Shown here piece by piece: positions 1 through 5,603 of a DNA stretch of 6,550 nucleotides. The notes under the pieces are model-generated. The model saw only the letters and a list, made by a program, of their open reading frames with translations, did not search any database and was not told the DNA's origin. Both the position numbers and the translations under genes were made by a program. Each line of letters starts with the position of its first letter. The first letter of the stretch is position 1. The stretch is from Flavobacteriaceae bacterium (GTDB taxonomy: Bacteria; Bacteroidota; Bacteroidia; Flavobacteriales; Flavobacteriaceae): positions 1 to 6,550 of the forward strand of contig JAGLKH010000246.1 of assembly GCA_023141985.1 (NCBI GenBank), read 5' to 3'.

Positions 1-452
1 CCGGCAAGGTTCATAAAATAAACAGGTTTTTCATTTTTATTAATAAACTCAATTTTACCAATATCTTGAAGTTTAGTATTCCTGTTTTTAATAAGTTGAA
101 TCGCTTTTTCAATGTCCTTTGGGATTTTGTGTGTTTTAATCCAATCGTTACCTGTACCAATGGGAATAACACCAACATTTATACTTTTTGTGAGTACTTT
201 GTTTTGTTGCATAATACCATTAACAATGTTATGCAAAGTTCCGTCTCCACCTACACTTATAATATTTCCAATCCCTTTTTCTATAACATTTTTTACAATT
301 ATACTGCTATGTTTGGCGTATTCTGTAAAAGCATATTGAAAATCAAAATCGTAAGTTTTTAACAGCTGTTGAATTTTAGGCCAATTTCTTTTGCTTGAGC
401 CGTTTCCGGATGTTGGATTAATAATAACAAACCACGTTTTTAAACTTGCCAT
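1..452 (-). CDS. Diacylglycerol kinase family lipid kinase (YegS/BmrU-like), C-terminus beyond window
   Basis: The first 150 residues are visible and begin MASLKTWFVIINPTSGNGSS. This is the N-terminal catalytic domain of the DAGK-like lipid kinase family. Visible motifs are the nucleotide-binding N12-P-x-S-G-N-G loop, the signature GGDGT at residues 68-72, and PIGTGNDW at 97-104. The visible part ends at NLA, where family members usually continue into a G-x-G-F-D motif, so nothing suggests truncation other than the window edge. The family transfers phosphate from ATP to diacylglycerol or related lipids at the inner face of the cytoplasmic membrane; the substrate here cannot be read from the sequence. 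The ATG lies 4 nt after the holB stop codon, so co-transcription and probably translational coupling with holB are expected. The related NAD kinases share the GGDGT motif, but the NPxSGxG start and GTGND motif favour the lipid kinases. Confidence 0.9.
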   Translation of the reverse strand, partial: MASLKTWFVIINPTSGNGSSKRNWPKIQQLLKTYDFDFQYAFTEYAKHSSIIVKNVIEKGIGNIISVGGDGTLHNIVNGIMQQNKVLTKSINVGVIPIGTGNDWIKTHKIPKDIEKAIQLIKNRNTKLQDIGKIEFINKNEKPVYFMNLA

Positions 453-456
453 AGAA

Positions 457-1611
457 TCAGGCCGTTTTTTTATGAAGCAATCGAGTGAGTTTTATAGATA
501 AATCTGTAAGAATTATTTTCGAATTCCCATTACGCTCTATATGATAAATAGCATCTTGAAGCTCTTCATTAATTTCTATAATGTTTCTATCATTAACAAA
601 TGGCGCAAAATTATTAAGCTTAAAATTCTTAGATTTAGGTTCAAAATAAACCAATTCGTTAGCATTATAATTTAGTAAAAGGGCTTGCCTGAAAAAATCC
701 AAACAAAAATGCAAAAACTGTTTTTGTGTTTCTCGACCTGTTTTTGCTATTTCCTCACTCCAAGACATTAAATCGTGAATAGCAGTTTTATTACCCTTAG
801 CCTTAAAGGCACTTCTAATCCAAAAAATAAACCATGTTTCGAACTGTAAATCTTCAGAATCCTGATACACTAAATCGCAGGCTTTATTATAATTTCCATT
901 GGCTTGATGTGCTATTTTTGTAGCAATAGAAACCTCTAAGCTATACTTTTTTATTAATGCTTTTTTTATCTCGTCTCCAGGTAAAGGCGGAAAATGTAAA
1001 ACTTGACAACGAGAACTTATTGTACTAATAATTTGTTCTTCATCTTCAGTAATTAATAAAAAAACAGTTTTATCAGGAGGTTCTTCTATTAATTTTAAAA
1101 GCTTATTGGCACATGCAATATTCATTTTTTCAGCCATCCAGATTAGCATCACTTTATAACCACCCTCGTAAGACTTTAAAGATAGAGTCTTTACAATTGC
1201 TTGAGCCTCATCAACACCAATTTGCCCTTGTTTATTATCTACACCAATTTGCTTATACCAATCAAATAAATTACCATAGGGTTGTTGCGTAAGAAGCTGT
1301 TGCCAATCTTCTAAAAACAAATTTGAAACAGGTTTACTTTTTATCTTGTCATTTGTGGTAACCGGAAAAGCAAAATGCAAATCAGGATGAGAAAAAGTAT
1401 TAAATTTTAGGTTACAAGAATTATTGCCTTCAGTATTTTCACCATTTTTATTATTACATAAAATATATTGCGCATAAGCAATAGCCATAGGTAATGTACC
1501 ACAACCTTCAGGCCCTACAAAAAGCTGTGCGTGTGGAATGCGACCATTTTCAACACTTTGAGTCAGATGATTTTTTATATGGTCTTGTCCTAAAATTTCT
1601 GAAAACAACAT
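457..1611 (-). CDS. holB: DNA polymerase III subunit delta' (clamp loader)
   Basis: This 384-residue protein is the delta' subunit of the clamp-loader complex that places the sliding clamp on primed DNA. It opens with the family's usual 'F.EILGQDHIKNHL' segment and has a degenerate P-loop, GPEGCGT at residues 33-39, in which the Walker A lysine is replaced by threonine. SHPDLHFAFP (74-83) is typical of Bacteroidetes delta' proteins. A Walker-B-like strand at 153-162 (KVMLIWMAEK) is followed by IEEPP (175-179) and the SRC motif at 200-202, which in clamp loaders supplies an arginine finger. The zinc-binding cysteine cluster known from E. coli delta' is reduced to C52 and C66, separated by an Asn-rich stretch. 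Delta' is known not to hydrolyse ATP in E. coli, so the altered P-loop does not suggest loss of function. The C-terminal third is the less conserved collar region. It is the first gene of a two-gene unit with the lipid kinase. Confidence 0.95.
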   Translation of the reverse strand: MLFSEILGQDHIKNHLTQSVENGRIPHAQLFVGPEGCGTLPMAIAYAQYILCNNKNGENTEGNNSCNLKFNTFSHPDLHFAFPVTTNDKIKSKPVSNLFLEDWQQLLTQQPYGNLFDWYKQIGVDNKQGQIGVDEAQAIVKTLSLKSYEGGYKVMLIWMAEKMNIACANKLLKLIEEPPDKTVFLLITEDEEQIISTISSRCQVLHFPPLPGDEIKKALIKKYSLEVSIATKIAHQANGNYNKACDLVYQDSEDLQFETWFIFWIRSAFKAKGNKTAIHDLMSWSEEIAKTGRETQKQFLHFCLDFFRQALLLNYNANELVYFEPKSKNFKLNNFAPFVNDRNIIEINEELQDAIYHIERNGNSKIILTDLSIKLTRLLHKKTA

Positions 1612-1615
1612 AAAG

Positions 1616-1623
1616 CAAATATA
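1616..1623 (-). promoter_or_regulatory. Probable -7 promoter element of holB (TATATTTG), leaderless arrangement
   Basis: Read on the minus strand, TATATTTG matches the Bacteroidetes -7 consensus TAnnTTTG exactly. Only four bases (CTTT) separate it from the holB ATG. Transcription normally starts a few bases after this element, so the mRNA would begin at or next to the start codon, with essentially no 5' leader. No clear TTG is seen at the -33 position; the nearest candidate is TTAC about 16 bp upstream. An eight-base match with four fixed T's in AT-rich DNA can arise by chance, so confidence is moderate. Confidence 0.5.
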
Positions 1624-1650
1624 ACCGAATTCATTTAATGTAATTGCATT

Positions 1651-1683
1651 AAGTCTGATATAAAAGACTGATAATCGAGTTTT
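1651..1683. repeat. Direct repeat copy A in the holB / T9SS-cargo divergent region
   Basis: This 33-bp stretch aligns with positions 1702-1733 at 27 of 32 aligned bases with one single-base gap. Its last ten bases, ATCGAGTTTT, are identical to the second copy and lie exactly 50 bp from it. The copy contains a short inverted pair, AGTCT (1652-1656) and AGACT (1665-1669), which is not kept in the second copy. It lies between the two divergent genes and outside both coding regions. It may be an operator pair, an old tandem duplication or remnants of a dispersed repeat; the window does not decide between these. Confidence 0.6.
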
Positions 1684-1701
1684 TTATAATGCCAAAACAC
1701 T

Positions 1702-1733
1702 AAATCTAATATATAAGTCTGTTATCGAGTTTT
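1702..1733. repeat. Direct repeat copy B in the holB / T9SS-cargo divergent region
   Basis: This is the second, diverged copy of the repeat at 1651-1683. It carries the shared core ATCGAGTTTT at 1724-1733, preceded by AAGTCTG where copy A has AAGACTGA. An 18-bp spacer separates the two copies, and the identity does not clearly continue beyond the final T run. Both copies lie upstream of the probable promoter of the gene at 1810. Confidence 0.6.
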
Positions 1734-1743
1734 CTGTGAGTCA

Positions 1744-1765
1744 GCAGCTATTTTTTATAGCTTGC
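1744..1765. other. Small inverted repeat upstream of the T9SS-cargo gene
   Basis: AGCTAT (1746-1751) and ATAGCT (1757-1762) form a six-base-pair stem around a TTTTT loop. GC at 1744-1745 can pair with GC at 1764-1765 past a one-base bulge. It is followed by mixed sequence rather than a T run, so it does not look like an intrinsic terminator. It overlaps the candidate -33 TTG of the downstream promoter and could be a regulator-binding site, but such short AT-rich stems also occur by chance. Confidence 0.3.
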
Positions 1766-1789
1766 ACTATCCATAATCTATTAACTTTT
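1762..1789 (+). promoter_or_regulatory. Candidate promoter for the T9SS-cargo gene (TTG, 17 bp, TAACTTTT)
   Basis: A TTG at 1762-1764 is separated by 17 bp from TAACTTTT (1782-1789), which differs from the Bacteroidetes -7 consensus TAnnTTTG only in its last base. The expected start site near 1795 would leave a leader of roughly 15 nt before the ATG at 1810. The leader region is AT-rich and lacks a Shine-Dalgarno motif, as is usual in this phylum. The mismatch at the last position keeps confidence low. Confidence 0.33.
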
Positions 1790-1809
1790 AGTTATTTGAA
1801 ACTAAATTT

Positions 1810-2658
1810 ATGAACAAAACTACTTTAATAAAGGTTCTTCTGACTCTGAATGTAATGGTATTAGGTGCGCAGGATGCTTTTAGAGGTTTTGAGGGATCTG
1901 CACAAGATAATTGGAACTACACTTCTAATATTCCATTTTATAATCAAAATTCAGACACAGATCTTTGGACAGATTATTCACAGGCCAACGGTAGAATTAC
2001 CAAAGCTTTTGCAGGCTCTACATATTTAGCAGGAAGAGATTTAGATAACTCATACACAGAAGCGGTTACCGGAGAAGCTTCACCTGAGCACATTCTTACC
2101 TTTGATCCTTTTGCCATTAATGGTTTAAGTGCAGAATTTACATTTAGATTATACTACGTGTTTTTAGATAAAAATGATTATATATACTATGAATTGTCTT
2201 ATGACAATGGTACAAGCTGGTCCTCTCCGGATGAACATGTAGATGTTTTTTCTACTTCACTGGGAGGTAAATTTTCTTTATCAGGATGGGATGAAATTAG
2301 ATTTGATGTACCTGCAGGAAATGAGTTTGTAAGATTGAGACTTGTTATTTACCAGAACGGTAATGGTTATATAGGATTGGATAATTTTGAATTAAAAACA
2401 GTTACATTATCAACCTCAAATAATTTAATAGAAGGCTTTACATTTGGCCCAAACCCAACGGAAGGCATTCTAAAGTTAAAAGCAAAAGTAATACTTGATA
2501 AAGCAACTATGTATGATGTTTTAGGAAAAGAAATATACATACTAAAAGGAGATTCGACAGAAATGGAATTAAACATTTCTCATTTACCCAATGGAGTTTA
2601 TTTTACAAAAGTAGAATCTAATGGAATTATACAAACAATAAGAGTGATTAAGAAATAG
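1810..2658 (+). CDS. Secreted protein with a jelly-roll-like domain and a T9SS type A sorting domain
   Basis: This 282-residue protein starts with a Sec signal peptide (about residues 1-21, hydrophobic core LIKVLLTLNVMVLGA, likely cut near AQ/D). Residues about 22-197 form one module rich in aromatic residues and predicted beta strands. It contains YYELSYDNGTSW (126-137) and ends in GYIGLDNFEL (186-195), a closing pattern seen in MAM-like or carbohydrate-binding jelly-roll domains. Residues about 210-282 match the T9SS type A sorting domain, with FTFGPNPTEG (210-219), MYDVLGK (234-240), LPNGVYF (259-265) and a basic RVIKK end. The protein is therefore expected to cross the outer membrane by the Type IX system and be released or anchored at the cell surface. 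No catalytic motif is visible; ligand binding or adhesion is a guess. The start gives a well-formed signal peptide. It stands alone between a divergent gene and a terminator-like palindrome. Confidence 0.88.
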   Translation: MNKTTLIKVLLTLNVMVLGAQDAFRGFEGSAQDNWNYTSNIPFYNQNSDTDLWTDYSQANGRITKAFAGSTYLAGRDLDNSYTEAVTGEASPEHILTFDPFAINGLSAEFTFRLYYVFLDKNDYIYYELSYDNGTSWSSPDEHVDVFSTSLGGKFSLSGWDEIRFDVPAGNEFVRLRLVIYQNGNGYIGLDNFELKTVTLSTSNNLIEGFTFGPNPTEGILKLKAKVILDKATMYDVLGKEIYILKGDSTEMELNISHLPNGVYFTKVESNGIIQTIRVIKK

Positions 2659-2688
2659 GCAAGCCCACCAATTAGAGTTTTAAACATT

Positions 2689-2730
2689 TTAAGAATCCGA
2701 GTAATTATTAATAATTACTCGGATTCTTAA
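2689..2730 (+). terminator. Perfect 42-bp palindrome, probable intrinsic terminator of the T9SS-cargo gene
   Basis: Bases 2689-2709 are the exact reverse complement of 2710-2730, with no mismatch and no spacer. The core ATCCGAGT (2695-2702) pairs with ACTCGGAT (2717-2724), and the centre is AT-only, so the RNA would form a stem with a small AT loop. It begins 30 nt after the stop codon at 2658. On the plus strand the stem is followed by a T-rich tail (2725-2745), fitting an intrinsic terminator for the upstream gene. On the minus strand the flank is not T-rich at first, so a bidirectional role is less likely; no minus-strand gene ends here in any case. The stem is low in GC and the tail is interrupted by A's, so its strength is uncertain. 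Confidence 0.7.
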
Positions 2731-2732
2731 TT

Positions 2733-2740
2733 TATATTTG
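2733..2740 (+). promoter_or_regulatory. Probable -7 promoter element of pgk (TATATTTG)
   Basis: TATATTTG matches the Bacteroidetes -7 consensus TAnnTTTG exactly and is the same octamer as at the holB start. Transcription would begin near 2746, giving a leader of about 13 nt with an A-rich AAAAAGAA stretch before the ATG at 2759. The -33 region lies inside the right arm of the palindrome and shows no clear TTG. The element also contains the upstream in-frame TTG codon (2738-2740), which argues that this codon is not the translation start. Confidence 0.55.
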
Positions 2741-2758
2741 TTTTCAAAACAAAAAGAA

Positions 2759-3949
2759 ATGAAAACTATTTACGATTTTAATTTTGAGAATAAAAAAGCA
2801 TTAATTCGTGTTGATTTTAATGTACCTCTAAATGAAAATTTTGAAGTGAAAGATTCCACAAGAATCCTATCTGCAAAACCAACAATAATAAAAATTCTTG
2901 AAGATGGCGGGAGTTGTGTTTTAATGTCACATTTAGGAAGACCAAAAGGCATACAAGAAAAGTTTTCGCTTCGCCATATTGTAGATACAGTTGAGGATGT
3001 AATAGGTATAGAAGTCATATTTGTAGATAATTGTGTAGGTGAAGAAGTTGAGGAAGCTGTAAAAAAATTAGAACCCGGACAAATAATATTATTAGAAAAC
3101 TTACGCTTCCATCCGGAAGAAAAAGAAGGGGAAATAAATTTTGCTAAACAACTTTCAAGGCTTGGAGATATTTATGTTAATGACGCTTTTGGTACAGCAC
3201 ATAGAGCGCATGCTTCTACTACTATTGTTGCTCAATTTTTCCCAAAACTAAAATGTTTCGGAATTTTATTAGCCAAAGAAATTGAATGCATTAATAAAGT
3301 CATGGAAACCGGAGAAAAGCCAATAACGGCAATTCTTGGTGGCGCAAAAGTATCTTCAAAAATCACCATTATTAAAAACATTCTTGATAAAGTAGATCAT
3401 ATAATTATTGGTGGAGGAATGACCTTTACATTTATTAAATCTCAAGGTGGACACATTGGCAATTCTTTAGTTGAAGATGATAAATTAGAATTAGCAAAAG
3501 AGATACTATCAAAAGCAAAAGCTAAAAATGTTCAAATTCATTTACCAGTAGATGCAGTAGTTGCTGATGCATTTAGTAATGAAGCAAACACACAAATTGT
3601 CGCAATTAATGAAATTCCAAATGGCTGGATGGGATTAGACATTGGACCGGAAACCGAAACTAAATTTGCTGAAGTTATTGCAAACTCTAAAACTATTTTA
3701 TGGAATGGACCACTTGGTGTTTTTGAAATGGAAACCTTTGCCAAAGGCACAAAAGCATTAGGAAATGCAATAGCTCAAGCAACTAAAAGAGGAGCATTTT
3801 CGCTTGTTGGCGGAGGAGATTCAGTTGCTGCAGTAAAACAATTTGGGTTTCAAGACAAGGTAAGTTATGTAAGTACAGGAGGTGGAGCAATGTTAGAGAG
3901 CCTTGAAGGAAAAACACTTCCCGGAATTGCCGCAATTTTAGAAGAGTAA
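2759..3949 (+). CDS. pgk: Phosphoglycerate kinase
   Basis: This 396-residue cytoplasmic enzyme interconverts 1,3-bisphosphoglycerate plus ADP and 3-phosphoglycerate plus ATP in glycolysis and gluconeogenesis. All main motifs are present: RVDFNVP (17-23), SHLGRPKG (57-64), [11 protein letters not shown] (111-121), [14 protein letters not shown] (141-154), GGAKVSSK (194-201), [10 protein letters not shown] (314-323) and the nucleotide-binding GGGDS (351-355). The length matches bacterial PGKs. The ATG at 2759 is chosen over an in-frame TTG at 2738 because the TTG lies within the probable -7 promoter element. The ATG also follows an A-rich stretch and gives the usual short N-terminus before the first strand ([20 protein letters not shown]). 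The gene has its own promoter just after the terminator of the preceding gene. No hairpin terminator is seen after its stop codon, so read-through into the transglycosylase gene is possible. Confidence 0.97.
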   Translation: MKTIYDFNFENKKALIRVDFNVPLNENFEVKDSTRILSAKPTIIKILEDGGSCVLMSHLGRPKGIQEKFSLRHIVDTVEDVIGIEVIFVDNCVGEEVEEAVKKLEPGQIILLENLRFHPEEKEGEINFAKQLSRLGDIYVNDAFGTAHRAHASTTIVAQFFPKLKCFGILLAKEIECINKVMETGEKPITAILGGAKVSSKITIIKNILDKVDHIIIGGGMTFTFIKSQGGHIGNSLVEDDKLELAKEILSKAKAKNVQIHLPVDAVVADAFSNEANTQIVAINEIPNGWMGLDIGPETETKFAEVIANSKTILWNGPLGVFEMETFAKGTKALGNAIAQATKRGAFSLVGGGDSVAAVKQFGFQDKVSYVSTGGGAMLESLEGKTLPGIAAILEE

Positions 3950-4030
3950 ATATGAACTAAATTTTTATGTGTACCAAAAAAACACGATTTTAGCACAAAT
4001 AACGTTCAATAATAAATTTACCCTAACAAA

Positions 4031-5581
4031 ATGACGTTGCGATTATTAATAATATTTTTTTGTATTCAATTAGGTTTTTCTCAAACAAAAGATACTATTT
4101 CTTCTCAAAAAGTAATAATGATTGATACAATTATTGATGGGGAATTAAATCTTGTAAAAGAAGTAAAGCCTATTTCAGACTCTTTATTTAAGCGAAAACT
4201 AGAAGACAACACACAAGCATCACAATTAGATAAAAAGTGGTTAAAAGAGTTATATAGTTCATCGTTGTATGATACTATATATAAAACAGTTAGAGAGCTA
4301 AGATATGATTCTATTTATTATCCTGAGCTCCCAACAGACACTCTAAAAAAACGCCTGAAAAAGCTTAATGCCAAAACCCCTTTTAACATAGAATACAACC
4401 CGTCTTTAGAAAATGTTATAAAGCGCTATTTAAAAAACAGAAAACAATCGCTTGAGCGTTTAATGCGATTAAGTGAATATTATTTTCCGATGTTTGAGAG
4501 AGAACTTGATAACTACGATATTCCTTTAGAGGTTAAATATTTAGCCATAGTAGAGTCGGCTTTAAAGCCAAGAGCTAAATCCAGGGTTGGAGCCACAGGG
4601 TTATGGCAATTCATGTTTACTACAGGAAGGCAATTTGGGTTAGATGTAAGCAGCTATGTCGATGAGCGAAGCGATCCTATTAAATCAACAGAGGCAGCAA
4701 GTAAATATTTAGCAAGTTTGTATAGAATCTTTGGTGACTGGGATCTTGCATTAGCAGCTTATAATTCAGGTCCGGGAAACGTAACTAAAGCTATTAGACG
4801 ATCCGGAGGCTATCAAAACTATTGGAATATTAGACCACATCTTCCACGAGAAACAGCAGGATATTTACCAGCTTTTTTAGCGACTATGTATATTTTTGAA
4901 TATGCAGAAGAGCATGGCTTTAAACCCAACAAAGCAGAGATTACTTATATAGAAACAGACACGGTGCATGTAAAACAGATGATAACTTTAGATCAGGTTT
5001 CTGAACTTACCGGGATCAATATTGAAGAATTACAGTTTTTAAACCCTTCTTATAAATTAGACATTATTCCTTTTATTGAAGGCAAAGATTACACTTTAAG
5101 ATTGCCAAGAGAGCATGTAGGAGGATTTGTTAACAATGAAGAAAAAATTTATACTTATGTAAAAGCAGAATTTGATAGACGAGAAAAACCGCTTCCACAA
5201 TTTTTAAAAACAGAATCAAGAATACGTTATCGAGTTAGATCTGGTGATTATTTAGGCAGAATAGCAAGACGCTATGGTGTGAGAGTTAGCCAGATTAAGA
5301 GATGGAATGGTCTAAGAAACAATAATTTACGTATTGGACAACGCTTAACTATTTATCCAACAAAACCTGTTACAACCCCGGGTAAAATTACCTCTAAGAA
5401 TTCTTCAAAAGCGTTAACAAATAAGACCGGTAAAAAAACATATAAAGTAAAATCAGGAGACTCACTCTGGAGCATATCACAAAAGTTTCCAGGAGTTTCT
5501 ATTCAAAATATTAAAGATTGGAATGATATTAGTGGTACAAAGCTCATAGCGGGAATGACACTTGTTGTTTCTAAGAAATAA
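4031..5581 (+). CDS. MltD-like lytic transglycosylase with C-terminal LysM repeats
   Basis: This 516-residue periplasmic enzyme has a signal peptide (residues 1-18, ending GFSQ) and a linker-like region to about 120. The SLT/GH23 lytic transglycosylase domain spans about 125-295. The predicted catalytic glutamate is E175 in LAIVESAL; also visible are GATGLWQFM (187-195) and LAAYNSGPGNV (241-251). Such enzymes cleave the MurNAc-GlcNAc bond of peptidoglycan, forming 1,6-anhydro ends. Two clear LysM glycan-binding repeats follow, YRVRSGDYL... (400-443) and YKVKSGDSLW... (471-513), joined by a Ser/Thr/Lys-rich linker. Residues about 315-359 (ITLDQVSELTGINIEELQFL, then NPSYKL and YTLRLP) resemble a diverged third LysM. 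C11 lacks a proper lipobox, so the protein is more likely soluble or wall-bound than a lipoprotein. The gene lies 81 nt after pgk and 22 nt before a lipoprotein gene probably co-transcribed with it. No clear promoter was found in 3950-4030. Confidence 0.93.
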   Translation: MTLRLLIIFFCIQLGFSQTKDTISSQKVIMIDTIIDGELNLVKEVKPISDSLFKRKLEDNTQASQLDKKWLKELYSSSLYDTIYKTVRELRYDSIYYPELPTDTLKKRLKKLNAKTPFNIEYNPSLENVIKRYLKNRKQSLERLMRLSEYYFPMFERELDNYDIPLEVKYLAIVESALKPRAKSRVGATGLWQFMFTTGRQFGLDVSSYVDERSDPIKSTEAASKYLASLYRIFGDWDLALAAYNSGPGNVTKAIRRSGGYQNYWNIRPHLPRETAGYLPAFLATMYIFEYAEEHGFKPNKAEITYIETDTVHVKQMITLDQVSELTGINIEELQFLNPSYKLDIIPFIEGKDYTLRLPREHVGGFVNNEEKIYTYVKAEFDRREKPLPQFLKTESRIRYRVRSGDYLGRIARRYGVRVSQIKRWNGLRNNNLRIGQRLTIYPTKPVTTPGKITSKNSSKALTNKTGKKTYKVKSGDSLWSISQKFPGVSIQNIKDWNDISGTKLIAGMTLVVSKK

Positions 5582-5603
5582 TTCTAACAAAACAGAAAAG
5601 AAT

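Noticed and set aside
66..362. Two overlapping plus-strand open frames (98 and 75 codons) at the left edge
   Set aside because: They lie antisense to the lipid kinase, whose frame carries the family motifs GGDGT and GTGND; the plus-strand translations are Phe/Ile/Asn-rich with no recognisable domain.
1787..1806. Seven-base-pair inverted repeat TTTAGTT / AACTAAA just before the ATG at 1810, a possible translation-blocking hairpin
   Set aside because: It has only one G-C pair and would be very weak. If the candidate promoter at 1762-1789 is right, transcription starts within the loop and the left arm is not in the mRNA.
2367..2576. Minus-strand open frame of 69 codons
   Set aside because: It is antisense to the T9SS sorting domain, which is clearly coding on the plus strand.
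2770..3018. Minus-strand open frame of 82 codons within pgk
   Set aside because: It is a shadow of the conserved PGK N-terminal coding sequence, with no signal of its own.
3538..3750. Minus-strand open frame of 70 codons within pgk
   Set aside because: It is antisense to the [13 protein letters not shown] region, with no start context or domain.
3950..4030. Possible promoter or terminator between pgk and the transglycosylase
   Set aside because: TAAATTTT at 3958-3965 is one base off the -7 consensus, but the nearest upstream TTG is 28 bp away. No stem-loop with a T tail is visible, so no feature could be supported.
4061..4063. Cys11 of the transglycosylase as a lipoprotein acylation site
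   Set aside because: The preceding residues IFF do not form a lipobox, and a normal signal-peptidase I site follows at GFSQ.
5226..5236. GTTATCGAGTT, identical to part of the intergenic repeat copy at 1721-1731
   Set aside because: It lies in conserved LysM coding sequence (RYRVRSG) and the match stops after 11 bases; chance similarity.
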